DNA of 64,000 bases from Arcobacter_B sp049472135 (GTDB taxonomy: Bacteria; Campylobacterota; Campylobacteria; Campylobacterales; Arcobacteraceae): contig NZ_JBMOVV010000012.1 in assembly GCF_049472135.1 (NCBI RefSeq), forward strand, positions 28,045 through 92,044, given 5' to 3'. This document shows positions 16,136 to 24,743 of the stretch, in pieces. Within the stretch, counting starts at the first letter, position 1, and each line of letters opens with the position of its first letter. The notes under the pieces were generated by a model. That model ran no database searches, was not told the origin of the DNA, and was given only the letters and a program-made list of their open reading frames with translations. Made by a program: the position numbers and the translations under genes.

Positions 16136-16479
16136 AAATAATTTTTAAATTTTTTATTAGAATCTATCAAAGATATTTAAGTGTAATTTCTTTTGGTTCA
16201 TGTAGATATTACCCAACATGTTCACAATATGCACTATGGCAACTTGATAACAATACATTTTTTAAGGCTATTTATTTTACAATTACACGCGTATTAAAAT
16301 GTAATCAGCTTTTTGATGGAGGATTTGATTATCCCATTATTTCAAAAAATAGAATTCAAAAAGTGGATTATGAAAAAATTAAAGTCATTTATTGGTTGAT
16401 TCCTACAAATGACAATAAATTTATTGTAGTTAAAAATCGGGAGTGGAAAAGTACGAATGAACAACATGAATCAAAATAA
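16132..16479 (+). CDS. yidD: membrane protein insertion efficiency factor YidD
   Basis: YidD is a small membrane-associated protein encoded between rnpA and yidC that helps insert membrane proteins. The core IYQRYLSVISFGSCRYYPTC with SQYA, and the LKCNQLFDGGFDYP segment, carry the conserved cysteines of the family. At 115 residues it has a C-terminal extension of about 40 residues beyond the typical core. Its ATG overlaps the rnpA stop, and its end overlaps the yidC start by 23 bases, so translation of the three is probably coupled. Confidence 0.95.
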   Translation: MKIIFKFFIRIYQRYLSVISFGSCRYYPTCSQYALWQLDNNTFFKAIYFTITRVLKCNQLFDGGFDYPIISKNRIQKVDYEKIKVIYWLIPTNDNKFIVVKNREWKSTNEQHESK

Positions 16480-18064
16480 CGGTATGCAAAAACGAATGTT
16501 AATAATGACATTAGTCGTTTTTGTATTTTTTATCGCATATGAGTTTTTAGTGTTAAAGCCTCAAAAAGAGGCAAAAGCTGAACAAGCTAAACAAGAGCAA
16601 GTTTCACAAGCAAAATCAACACCAGTTGAAGGTATGCAAGAAACTGATGTAACAGGTAATCCTGTTGATATGACTAAATCTGTAGCTTCTTTATCATCTA
16701 AAGCAATTGCTACTCAAGATATTATTTCAGTTATTAAAACTGCAAAAAATATTATTGAAATTGATAGTAAAGGTAGAATTGCTCAAGTAACTCTATTAGA
16801 TACTATTTATAAAGACGAAGAAGAACATCAAATTAAGCTATTTGAATCTGAGCAATTAAGACCATTAGAAGTAAGATTTGCCGATACAAATATTAATGCA
16901 AAAGCATTTAAAGTAAATGCAATTGCTAATAAAAAAGATGTTGATGCTAAAAATCAAAAGCAAGAATTAATTATTACGCAAGACTTAGGTGAAACAGTTT
17001 TAACAAAGAAATTTACTTTCTATCCAAATGGACACTATGATTTAACTACAACAACTACAAATGACAAGAAGTTCTTTATTACTAATGGATTTAGACCAAA
17101 TGTATTAGCAGATATGTATGCTGACCATGGTGCAATGGCTAAATTAAATGATGGAACTTTAACAATTATTGAAGATGGTGATTTAGAAAAAAATCAAAAT
17201 ATTACTGGTGCTAAATTTGTATCTAACTTTGATAGATACTATGCAACTGTAATTTACAATTTTGATAAGTCTTTAGCATTAACATTTATGCCAGATAATG
17301 AAGGTAATCCTCAAGGATTTATTCATGGTGGAAGTTCTATTTCTTTTTCTGGTTATGCAGGACCTAAAAACTTTAAAGATTTACAAGCTTTAAATCCAGA
17401 ATTAACTGATGTAATTGAGTATGGATGGTTTACATTTATTGCAAAACCTATGTTTATTTTACTTCAATTTATTCAATCTTATGTTGGAAACTGGGGTTGG
17501 ACTATTGTTATTTTAACAATTTTAGTTAAGTTAGTTTTATATCCTTTATCATATAAAGGTATGGTTTCTATGAATACGCTAAAAGAATTAGCTCCAAAAA
17601 TGAAAGAAATCCAAAATAAATATAAAGATGACAAGCAAAAACAGTCTATGCATATGATGGAATTATATAAGAAACATGGTGCTAACCCAATGGGTGGATG
17701 TTTACCATTAATCTTACAAATTCCAGTATTCTTTGCTATCTATAGAGTTTTATTAAATGCAATTGAATTAAAAGGTGCAGAGTGGATTTTCTGGGTACAA
17801 GATTTAGCAGAGATGGATCCATATTTTGTATTACCAATTTTAATGGGTGCTTCAATGTACATCCAACAAAGAATTACACCAAATACAATGCAAGATGAGA
17901 TGCAAAAGAAGATTTTCCAAATGTTACCAATCGTGTTTACATTCTTCTTCTTATGGTTCCCAGCAGGTTTAACTCTATACTGGTTTGTAAATAACGTATT
18001 TACAATTGCTCAACAATACTATATTAATAAACTGTTTGAGAAAAAAAGAGCTGCAAAAAAATAG
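16457..18064 (+). CDS. yidC: membrane protein insertase YidC
   Basis: YidC/Oxa1 insertase places proteins in the inner membrane alone or with SecYEG. The 535-residue protein is of the Gram-negative type. It has an N-terminal transmembrane anchor (about 12-30) and a large periplasmic beta domain (about 55-330). The conserved five-helix core begins at YVGNWGWTIVILTILVKL and includes KYKDDKQKQSMHMMELYKKH, NPMGGCLPLILQIPVFFAIY and LPIVFTFFFLWFPAGLTLYW. I use the ATG at 16457; a second ATG three codons later is an alternative. It overlaps the end of yidD and is followed after nine bases by khpB. Confidence 0.97.
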   Translation: MNNMNQNNGMQKRMLIMTLVVFVFFIAYEFLVLKPQKEAKAEQAKQEQVSQAKSTPVEGMQETDVTGNPVDMTKSVASLSSKAIATQDIISVIKTAKNIIEIDSKGRIAQVTLLDTIYKDEEEHQIKLFESEQLRPLEVRFADTNINAKAFKVNAIANKKDVDAKNQKQELIITQDLGETVLTKKFTFYPNGHYDLTTTTTNDKKFFITNGFRPNVLADMYADHGAMAKLNDGTLTIIEDGDLEKNQNITGAKFVSNFDRYYATVIYNFDKSLALTFMPDNEGNPQGFIHGGSSISFSGYAGPKNFKDLQALNPELTDVIEYGWFTFIAKPMFILLQFIQSYVGNWGWTIVILTILVKLVLYPLSYKGMVSMNTLKELAPKMKEIQNKYKDDKQKQSMHMMELYKKHGANPMGGCLPLILQIPVFFAIYRVLLNAIELKGAEWIFWVQDLAEMDPYFVLPILMGASMYIQQRITPNTMQDEMQKKIFQMLPIVFTFFFLWFPAGLTLYWFVNNVFTIAQQYYINKLFEKKRAAKK

Positions 18065-18073
18065 GGACTTACT

Positions 18074-18943
18074 ATGAAAAAATTTGAAGCTAAGTGTTTA
18101 GAAGAAGTTTACGAATTAGCAACTGCTGATTTTAACTGTTCTATTACTGATTTAGAGATTGAGATCATCCAACAGCCAAGTAAAGGTTTCCTTGGCTTTG
18201 GTAAAAAGAAAGCTATTATTCAGGTTTGTTATAAACAAAATTGTAAAACTTATGAAAAGAGTACTTCAAATAATTCTTTTGAGAAAAAAGATATAAAAAT
18301 AGAAGAAGTATCTAAGAAGATTGAAGATTGTAATAAACCCGAAGAAAAAGAAGTTAAAGAGGAAGTTTCACCTTCTAATGTAAGAAAGGTTGAATCAAAA
18401 GAGAAAATCTTTGATAATTTTTATAATGAAGATGAATCACAAACTCAAGTTTCAAACATTATAGTAAAAAAAGATAAACAAGAGATATTAGATGAAGTAA
18501 GAGCTGGAATCAATACATTATTTGGTGATAGTTGTTATGGAATTGAAAATATTAAAATAGAATTTTATGATGAAGAGACTTTATATATTGAATTTACAGG
18601 TGAAGACTCAGCTTTATTAATTGGTAAAGAAGGGTATAGATATAAAGCTTTATCATATATTTTATTTAATTGGATAAATGAAAAATATGGTTTAATGCTA
18701 AGACTTGAAGTCGCAGAGTTCTTAAAAAATCAAGAAGCTGCAATTCATGCATATTTAGAACCTGTAATTGAAACAATTAAAGAAAAAGGTATGTTTAAAA
18801 CAAAACCTTTAGATGGTATTTTAGTACATATTGCTCTTAAAAGATTAAGAGATGAGTTCCCTGATAAATATGTTGCTGTAAAAACAAACGTTAGAGGTGA
18901 CAAATATGTACTTGTAAATGAGTACAGAAGTAAAGAGCAGTAA
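18074..18943 (+). CDS. khpB: Jag/KhpB-type RNA-binding protein
   Basis: A 289-residue cytoplasmic RNA-binding protein. A Jag-N domain at the N-terminus contains the motif KGFLGFGKKKA and is followed by an acidic, low-complexity linker (about 60-135). A KH-II domain with GEDSALLIGKEGYRYKALSY and an R3H-like C-terminal region with ALKRLRDEFPDKYVAVKTN complete it. It lies in its usual place behind yidC and overlaps mnmE by 26 bases. Homologues (Jag, EloR, KhpB) bind many transcripts and affect cell elongation in Gram-positive bacteria; the role in Campylobacterota is not established. Confidence 0.93.
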   Translation: MKKFEAKCLEEVYELATADFNCSITDLEIEIIQQPSKGFLGFGKKKAIIQVCYKQNCKTYEKSTSNNSFEKKDIKIEEVSKKIEDCNKPEEKEVKEEVSPSNVRKVESKEKIFDNFYNEDESQTQVSNIIVKKDKQEILDEVRAGINTLFGDSCYGIENIKIEFYDEETLYIEFTGEDSALLIGKEGYRYKALSYILFNWINEKYGLMLRLEVAEFLKNQEAAIHAYLEPVIETIKEKGMFKTKPLDGILVHIALKRLRDEFPDKYVAVKTNVRGDKYVLVNEYRSKEQ

Positions 18944-20288
18944 ATTGTTACTAGATGATAATACAATAGTTGCAATAGCAACGGCCAACGGTGTTGGTTC
19001 AATCTCAATAGTTAGAATTTCAGGAGCTAATGCTCTTGAAATTGCTTCAAAAATCACAAAAAAAGATAACTTTAAACCTAGACTTGCAACTTTAAGTAGT
19101 GTTTATAATCATAATGATGAATTAATTGATGAGTCATTAGTTCTTTATTTTAAAGCACCTTTCTCTTTCACTGGTGAAGATATTGTAGAGTTTCAGTGTC
19201 ATGGTGGTGTAGCAATTGCAAATATGATTGTAAATGAAGTTTTACATTATGGTGCAAGAATGGCAAACCCCGGTGAGTTTTCAAAGAGAGCTTTTTTAAA
19301 TAATAAAATTGATTTATCTAAAGCTGAAGCTATTTCAAAAATGATTGAAGCTAGAAGTGAAGATGCTGTTAAACTTTTAGCTAAGCAGTTAAAAGGTGAA
19401 TTAAGTGATTTTGTAAATGATATTAGAGAAGATTTACTTTTCATGTTAGCTTATACAGAAGTTTCAATTGATTATGCAGAAGAAGATTTACCAAGTGATA
19501 TTTATGATCAAATAAAATCTAAAATTGATAAAATTCAAACAAAATTAAATGAAACATTAGATGCAAGTAAAAGAAGAGAAGGGATGATTGAAGGCTTTAA
19601 AGTTGCAATCATAGGAAAACCAAATGTTGGTAAATCTTCACTTTTAAATAAGCTTCTAAATTTTGATAGAGCAATTATTTCAGATATTGCAGGGACTACA
19701 AGAGATACTATTGAGGAATCTGTTAAGATAGGTACTCATATTATAAAAATAGTAGATACAGCGGGTATTAGAAATGCAAGTGATGTAATTGAGCAAATAG
19801 GTATTGAAAAATCAATTGAAGCTATTAGTGAAGCTGATATTGTAATTGCTTTATTTGATAATAGTAAAGTTTGTGACGAAGAAGATGAAAAAATCATATC
19901 TCTTTTAGAAGAAAATGCTCATAAGCAAATCATAAAAGTTTTAAATAAAACTGATTTAGATAATGCTTTTGATAAAAATAAGATTGAAAACTTTATTGAA
20001 CTATCTACTAAAAATAGTATTAAGACTTTAGTTAGTTCTATTGAAGCAATTTTAGATAATAATACACATAGTGATGAAATGACTCTTATTTCAAAAAGAC
20101 AAGTTCAAGCTGTTGAAGATACTTTAAATCATATAAATACATCATTATTTCCACTAGAAAGTGGTGAGTTTGAATTCTTTGCTCATCATATTAAAGAGGC
20201 TTTAGAATCAATATCAAATATTACTAGACCATATGAGAATGACCAAATGTTAGATGTAATGTTTGGTGAGTTTTGTTTAGGAAAATAA
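18918..20288 (+). CDS. mnmE: tRNA uridine-5-carboxymethylaminomethyl modification GTPase MnmE
   Basis: MnmE with MnmG modifies the wobble uridine of several tRNAs. The 456-residue protein has the N-terminal folate-binding domain (about 1-125, with DTIVAIATANGVGSISIVRI), a helical domain, and an inserted Ras-like G domain: G1 GKPNVGKSS from residue 233, the GTTRD G2 loop, DTAG and NKTD. The C-terminus FGEFCLGK carries the catalytic CxGK motif. The ATG lies inside khpB; the ribosome-binding site is weak, consistent with translational coupling. It ends the rpmH operon and is followed by a hairpin. Confidence 0.97.
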   Translation: MSTEVKSSKLLLDDNTIVAIATANGVGSISIVRISGANALEIASKITKKDNFKPRLATLSSVYNHNDELIDESLVLYFKAPFSFTGEDIVEFQCHGGVAIANMIVNEVLHYGARMANPGEFSKRAFLNNKIDLSKAEAISKMIEARSEDAVKLLAKQLKGELSDFVNDIREDLLFMLAYTEVSIDYAEEDLPSDIYDQIKSKIDKIQTKLNETLDASKRREGMIEGFKVAIIGKPNVGKSSLLNKLLNFDRAIISDIAGTTRDTIEESVKIGTHIIKIVDTAGIRNASDVIEQIGIEKSIEAISEADIVIALFDNSKVCDEEDEKIISLLEENAHKQIIKVLNKTDLDNAFDKNKIENFIELSTKNSIKTLVSSIEAILDNNTHSDEMTLISKRQVQAVEDTLNHINTSLFPLESGEFEFFAHHIKEALESISNITRPYENDQMLDVMFGEFCLGK

Positions 20289-20313
20289 AATAAAGAGTAT
20301 TAACTCTTTATTT
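20288..20313. terminator. bidirectional terminator between mnmE and a phosphatase gene
   Basis: AAATAAAGAGT (20288-20298) and ACTCTTTATTT (20303-20313) form a perfect 11-bp stem with a four-base loop, starting at the last base of the mnmE stop codon. T-rich tracts follow on both strands, fitting the convergent arrangement. Confidence 0.72.
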
Positions 20314-20318
20314 ATATT

Positions 20319-20801
20319 TTAATTTTCAGGTTTTGTATAAGAAATTAGTCTAGCATTCTCTTTAGAGATATCTATCCATGAATCACAATCAAATTCAACT
20401 TCAACCATAGCTCCCATAGTTATCTCTTCTTTAAATCCTACAAGTGTTAATGCTAAAGCAGTTAAAGATGGATTATGTCCTACTAATATCATACTTTCAA
20501 CTGTATCAAAAGTATAAGTAAGTGTCTCTTGTAGTTCATTAAGGTAAGCCATATATAAAACTTCATTATACATAATTGTTTTTGTATATCTTAAAGTTTT
20601 TGCAAAAATTTCTGATGTTTGTCTTGTTCTTACAGCTGGACTTGATACAATTAAATCAGGTCTATATCCTTTATCAAAAAGTTTGTCAGCCATTTTTTGT
20701 GCATCTTCTAAGCCTTTGTTGCTTAAAGGTCTATCATAATCATCTTGTCCTGCTTTTTCTACTTCTTTTTGTGCATGTCTTACTATATATAACTTCTTCA
20801 T
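20319..20801 (-). CDS. SixA-like phosphohistidine phosphatase (first of two)
   Basis: A 160-residue histidine phosphatase of the SixA branch, whose members remove phosphate from phosphohistidine in signalling proteins. The active-site motif LYIVRHAQ gives the nucleophile H9. Family segments YDRPLSNKGLEDAQKMADKL, DLIVSSPAVRTRQTSEIF and ILVGHNPSLTAL (second catalytic histidine) are all present. It is cytoplasmic with no signal peptide. A second related gene lies directly upstream on the same strand (20910-21398), separated by about 110 bases, so the pair probably arose by duplication. Given the four kinases within 16 kb, a role in phosphorelay control is attractive but unproven. Confidence 0.9.
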   Translation of the reverse strand: MKKLYIVRHAQKEVEKAGQDDYDRPLSNKGLEDAQKMADKLFDKGYRPDLIVSSPAVRTRQTSEIFAKTLRYTKTIMYNEVLYMAYLNELQETLTYTFDTVESMILVGHNPSLTALALTLVGFKEEITMGAMVEVEFDCDSWIDISKENARLISYTKPEN

Positions 20802-20909
20802 TTCTACTCTTTATATAAATTCTTTAAAATTTTAAGGAATATTTGCTTTTTTTGTTATAAAAAATTTTATTAAATTTAAAATATAAGTTATATTAAGAAT
20901 AACTGTTTT

Positions 20910-21398
20910 TTATTTATACATTTTTGGATATATAAATATACCTTTTTTAACTTTTTTTCTGTTTATATCTTCCCAGTTGTCTATATCAAATTCAAATTGA
21001 ACAACGCCAATTGTTGGAATATTATCTTCAATATTTAAATACTTATATGCAAATTCATTAATACAAGGATTATGTGTAAAACAAAATAGTATATTAATAT
21101 CATTTGAAATTTGTTTAAGCTCTTTTTCTAATGATAAAATACTTGGATGATATAATTCTTTAATAAAAAGTATTTCTTTTTTATAGTTAATGCCTTTTGC
21201 AATTTTATTTGCTGTTTTAACTGTTCTTTTTGAAGAACTTGAGATAATTAATTCAGGTTTAATCTCTAATTCATTTAAAACTTTACCCATTAGTTTTGCA
21301 TCAAATTTGCCTCTTTTGTTTAATGGTCTATCAAAATCATTTAAATCAATATTTGACCAGTCAGATTTTGCGTGTCTGATTAGATATAGTGTTTTCAT
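20910..21398 (-). CDS. SixA-like phosphohistidine phosphatase (second of two)
   Basis: A 162-residue homologue of the neighbouring phosphatase. Motifs are LYLIRHAKSDWS (nucleophile H9), DFDRPLNKRGKFDAKLMG, ELIISSSSKRTVKTANKI and FCFTHNPCINEFA. In the last motif Phe-Thr-His replaces the Val-Gly-His of its neighbour, so the glycine before the second catalytic histidine is lost here. It starts at ATG, is the upstream member of the pair, and is divergent from htpX. Substrate not known. Confidence 0.88.
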   Translation of the reverse strand: MKTLYLIRHAKSDWSNIDLNDFDRPLNKRGKFDAKLMGKVLNELEIKPELIISSSSKRTVKTANKIAKGINYKKEILFIKELYHPSILSLEKELKQISNDINILFCFTHNPCINEFAYKYLNIEDNIPTIGVVQFEFDIDNWEDINRKKVKKGIFIYPKMYK

Positions 21399-21504
21399 TT
21401 TAATACCTTATATTTTATTAATTAGTTTATCAAAAAATTTATTTTATGTTAAATATTTATTAAAAAATATCTGATAAAATAGCTTAATATAAAAAGGAGT
21501 GAAT

Positions 21505-22347
21505 ATGGAACAGCTTAAAACAGTTTTTTTATTAACTTTACTTACGGTTGTTTTTGTTTTTATAGGTTATGCTTTTGCAGGTACTAGCGGAATGCTAATT
21601 GCTTTTTTAATTGCAGCAGGAATGAATTTTTATGCTTATTATTATTCAGATAAACATATTTTAAAACAGTTTAATGCTACTTTGATAGAAGATGTTAGGC
21701 ATCCAGTTTATAGAATAACACAAAGGCTAGTTCATAAAGCTAATATTCCTATGCCAAAAGTTTATTTAATACCAGATCATACACCTAATGCTTTTGCAAC
21801 AGGAAGAGACTATAATAATGCTGCAGTTGCTGTTACAATGGGTTTATATGAAATGTTAAATGATGAAGAATTAGAAGGTGTTATCGCCCATGAATTATCT
21901 CATATAAAACACTATGATATTTTAATTGGAACTATTGCTGCTGTTTTTGCAGGTGCAATTGCAATGATTGCTAATATGATGCAGTTTGGTGCAATGTTTG
22001 GGAATAATAGACAAAACTCAAATCCTATTTTAATGATAGTAATGGCTATACTACTTCCAATAGCTGCAACTGTTATTCAAATGAGTGTTAGTCGAAGTAG
22101 AGAATACTTAGCTGATGAAGGAGCTGCTAGAATGACTGGTAATGCTTCTGGATTACAAAGTGCCTTAAGTAAGCTTGAAAGATATGCACAAAGAGGACAT
22201 GTTCATAATGCAACAGAACAAACAGCTCATATGTTTATAATTAATCCTTTCTCAGGACAAAAGTCTTCTTTCTCTGATTTCTTTAGAACACATCCTACTA
22301 CAGAAGATAGAATTGCTAGATTAGAAGAATTAAAAAGGGAACTTTAA
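21505..22347 (+). CDS. htpX: membrane zinc metalloprotease HtpX
   Basis: HtpX (peptidase M48B) degrades damaged inner-membrane proteins. The 280-residue protein has two N-terminal helices (about 5-45), the zinc motif GVIAHELSHIKHYD (HExxH), two more hydrophobic segments (about 140-195) and SREYLADEGAARMTG with the third zinc ligand. The C-terminus THPTTEDRIARLEEL is typical. I start it at the ATG five bases after GGAG, not at the GTG two codons earlier that overlaps that site. It is followed after one base by a 37-codon membrane ORF. Confidence 0.95.
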   Translation: MEQLKTVFLLTLLTVVFVFIGYAFAGTSGMLIAFLIAAGMNFYAYYYSDKHILKQFNATLIEDVRHPVYRITQRLVHKANIPMPKVYLIPDHTPNAFATGRDYNNAAVAVTMGLYEMLNDEELEGVIAHELSHIKHYDILIGTIAAVFAGAIAMIANMMQFGAMFGNNRQNSNPILMIVMAILLPIAATVIQMSVSRSREYLADEGAARMTGNASGLQSALSKLERYAQRGHVHNATEQTAHMFIINPFSGQKSSFSDFFRTHPTTEDRIARLEELKREL

Positions 22348-22348
22348 T

Positions 22349-22462
22349 ATGCAAAGTAATACTCAAATAGATATAGTCTTATCAATAGTATTTGTAGTTT
22401 CAGTACTTATATTTATATTTTTTAAATTTATATTACCTTTTATAAACAATAAATATAAATAA
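22349..22462 (+). CDS. small membrane protein of 37 residues behind htpX
   Basis: This short frame reads MQSNTQIDIVLSIVFVVSVL then IFIFFKFILPF and a basic tail NNKYK. That is one strongly hydrophobic helix (about 9-31) with a positive C-terminal end. The ATG is one base after the htpX stop and nine bases after AAGGG, so it has a proper ribosome-binding site and would be co-transcribed with the protease. It fills the space up to the terminator of the convergent aroC operon. No recognised family. It could be a partner or substrate-type regulator of HtpX, but that is only inference from position. Confidence 0.55.
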   Translation: MQSNTQIDIVLSIVFVVSVLIFIFFKFILPFINNKYK

Positions 22463-22465
22463 GCA

Positions 22466-22498
22466 TAAAAAAAGCATCCCTTGACCAAAGAGATGCTT
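22466..22498 (-). terminator. rho-independent terminator of the aroC operon
   Basis: On the minus strand AAGCATC (from 22498 down) pairs with GATGCTT (to 22472) and a run of T residues follows (A-run at 22466-22473 on plus). It lies 38 bases beyond the aroC stop. Confidence 0.78.
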
Positions 22499-22536
22499 AA
22501 GATTGAAATTATATATAAAAAAGTTTAAAATAGACT

Positions 22537-23610
22537 TTAGTTATATACTTTTTTTACATTCTCAATTTTTGACGACATGTTAAGTAAAGCCATATCAGCT
22601 AAAACTAATGCCATCATAGATTCAGCAACAACACTACCTCTTACAGCAACACATGGGTCATGTCTACCTTTAAGTTCACAATCAACTTCATTATTATGAA
22701 TATCAACTGTTTCTTGCTTTATAAAAATTGATGGAGTTGATTTAAAGTAAACTTTTACGTTTATATCATCACCATTTGAAATACCACCTAAAATACCACC
22801 AGAATGGTTTGTTTTAAAGCCGTCTTTTCTAATTTGGTCATTATTATCGTAACCTTTAACTCTAGATGCAAGAGTACCATCACCTATTTCTACAGCTTTT
22901 ACAGCGTTTATACTCATCATAGCATTTGCTATTTGTGAATCAAGTTTAAAGTATAAAGGTTCACCTAATCCAACAGGAGTTCCTTTTACATTTACTAAAG
23001 CTACACCACCAACAGAGTTGTGTTTATTTTTAGCTGCTAAGATAGCATCTTTTTGTTCTTGTTCCACATTTTTATCTAATGCAAAAATTTCTGAGTTTGA
23101 AACATTTGAAAAATCTAACTCTTCTGCTTTTACTCCATCAATCTCACAAATACCACTTTGTACTTTTATACCTAACTCTTTTAACATTAGTTTTGCAATA
23201 GCACCTGCTGCAACTCTTGCTGCAGTTTCTCTAGCACTACTTCTTCCTCCACCTCTATAATCTCTAACACCATATTTATTGAAGTAAGTAAAATCAGCAT
23301 GTCCTGGTCTAAATAAATCTTTTACATTAGAGTAATCTTTAGATTTTTGATTTTCATTAAAAATAACCATTGAAATAGGAGTTCCTGTAGTTACTCCTTC
23401 AAATACACCAGAAAGAATTTCTACTTTATCACCTTCTTTTCTAGCTGTCGCATATTTATTTTGTCCTGGTTTTCTTCTATCCATTTCACTTTGAATAAAC
23501 TCTTCATCTATTTTAATGCCAGCAGGAACACCATCTACTATACAACCTAATGCTTTACCATGAGATTCTCCAAAAGTTGTGAATTTAAATCTATGTCCAA
23601 AGCTATTCAT
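22537..23610 (-). CDS. aroC: chorismate synthase
   Basis: AroC converts EPSP to chorismate, the last step of the shikimate pathway, using reduced FMN. The 357-residue protein has the N-terminal FGESHGKALGCIVDGVPAGI signature, the DYRGGGRSSARETAARVAAG motif and the C-terminal GRHDPCVAVRGSVVAE motif, all signatures of the family. Length is normal. It is last in the leftward operon TPR protein-rnhA-rnc-aroC; its ATG overlaps the rnc stop by one base (TAATG). The same order occurs in Campylobacter jejuni. Confidence 0.98.
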   Translation of the reverse strand: MNSFGHRFKFTTFGESHGKALGCIVDGVPAGIKIDEEFIQSEMDRRKPGQNKYATARKEGDKVEILSGVFEGVTTGTPISMVIFNENQKSKDYSNVKDLFRPGHADFTYFNKYGVRDYRGGGRSSARETAARVAAGAIAKLMLKELGIKVQSGICEIDGVKAEELDFSNVSNSEIFALDKNVEQEQKDAILAAKNKHNSVGGVALVNVKGTPVGLGEPLYFKLDSQIANAMMSINAVKAVEIGDGTLASRVKGYDNNDQIRKDGFKTNHSGGILGGISNGDDINVKVYFKSTPSIFIKQETVDIHNNEVDCELKGRHDPCVAVRGSVVAESMMALVLADMALLNMSSKIENVKKVYN

Positions 23611-24287
23611 TAATTTTTCCCTTTAAGTTTTTCAATTGCAATTTTAGCAACAGCTTGTTGTGCTAATTTTTTACTTTTCCCTTTTGCTTTTCCATAAGTT
23701 TCCCCATCAATCCAAATTGATACTTCAAACTCTTTTTTATGATCTGGCCCATATGAACCTTCAATTTTATATTCTGGAATAGAACCAAATTGTGCTTGAG
23801 TTATTTCTTGTAAAGCTGTTTTATAATCACTAAATAAAACATCTAAGTTAATTTTGTCATAAGACTCTTCTAAAAGTTTTAGAATAATAGGTTTTAATGT
23901 TTCTAAACCTGATTCTAAATATACTGCACCCATAATTGCTTCAAATGCATCAGATAAAATAGAAGCTTTGCTTCTTCCTTTATTTCTTTCTTCTGCTGTT
24001 GAAATAAAAATGTAGTCACCTAATTTAATCTCATTTGCAAGTTTAGTGAAACCTGTTTCATTTACTAGTGAAGCTCTTATCTTTGATAATTCACCTTCAT
24101 TAGATTTAGGAAATTTTTTAAATAAATATTCTCCAACTATTAAGTTTAAAACAGCATCACCTAAAAACTCTAATCTTTCATTATTATATGGTTTTTTATA
24201 ACTTTTGTGAGTAAGTGCTTCGATTATCAGATTTTTATCTTTAAACTGATAACCCAAACACTTCTCTAATTTTGTATAATCACTCAT
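23610..24287 (-). CDS. rnc: ribonuclease III
   Basis: RNase III cleaves double-stranded RNA in rRNA precursors and mRNAs. The 225-residue protein has the nuclease signature NERLEFLGDAVLNLIVGEYL (catalytic Glu and Asp), the second acidic motif ILSDAFEAIMGAVYLESG, and a C-terminal double-stranded RNA-binding domain ending in GKSKKLAQQAVAKIAIE. It starts at ATG after GGAAGGAAA. It lies 12 bases behind rnhA and overlaps aroC by one base, in a conserved operon. Confidence 0.98.
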   Translation of the reverse strand: MSDYTKLEKCLGYQFKDKNLIIEALTHKSYKKPYNNERLEFLGDAVLNLIVGEYLFKKFPKSNEGELSKIRASLVNETGFTKLANEIKLGDYIFISTAEERNKGRSKASILSDAFEAIMGAVYLESGLETLKPIILKLLEESYDKINLDVLFSDYKTALQEITQAQFGSIPEYKIEGSYGPDHKKEFEVSIWIDGETYGKAKGKSKKLAQQAVAKIAIEKLKGKN

Positions 24288-24299
24288 CTTTTTCCTTCC

Positions 24300-24743
24300 T
24301 TATTGATTATCTCTTAAATTTTCTGCAAAGGTCCTTGCAAGTATATCACATCTTTCATTATGTTCATGGCCATCATGGCCTTTTACCCAACTAGCTCTTA
24401 TTTTGTGTGGTTTTGAAGCTTCTAAATACTCTTGCCAAAGCTCTACATTTTTCACAGGTTTTTTACTAGCATTTTTCCAGTTATTTCTTATCCAACCTAC
24501 AAGCCATTCATTTATAGCTTTTACTACATAAGTTGAGTCAGAAATAATATGAACTTCACAAGGCTCTTTCAAGGCTTTTAGTCCTTCAATCACACCTTTT
24601 AGTTCCATTTGATTATTTGTAGTGTCTAATTGTCCACCACTCAACTCTTTTTCATTTCCTTTGTACTCTAAAATAGTTCCCCAACCACCAGGTCCAGGGT
24701 TACCTAAACTAGAACCATCACTGTAAAGATTGATTTGCTTCAT
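24300..24743 (-). CDS. rnhA: ribonuclease HI
   Basis: RNase HI degrades the RNA strand of RNA-DNA hybrids. The 147-residue protein has LYSDGSSLGNPGPGGWG (first catalytic Asp), NNQMELKGVIEGL (catalytic Glu), ISDSTYVVKAINEW (catalytic Asp) and VKGHDGHEHNERCD, which includes the flexible-loop histidine and the last metal-binding Asp. I start it at ATG five bases behind AAGGG; a TTG one codon earlier is not needed. The start lies 26 bases inside the upstream TPR-protein gene, suggesting coupling. Confidence 0.97.
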   Translation of the reverse strand: MKQINLYSDGSSLGNPGPGGWGTILEYKGNEKELSGGQLDTTNNQMELKGVIEGLKALKEPCEVHIISDSTYVVKAINEWLVGWIRNNWKNASKKPVKNVELWQEYLEASKPHKIRASWVKGHDGHEHNERCDILARTFAENLRDNQ

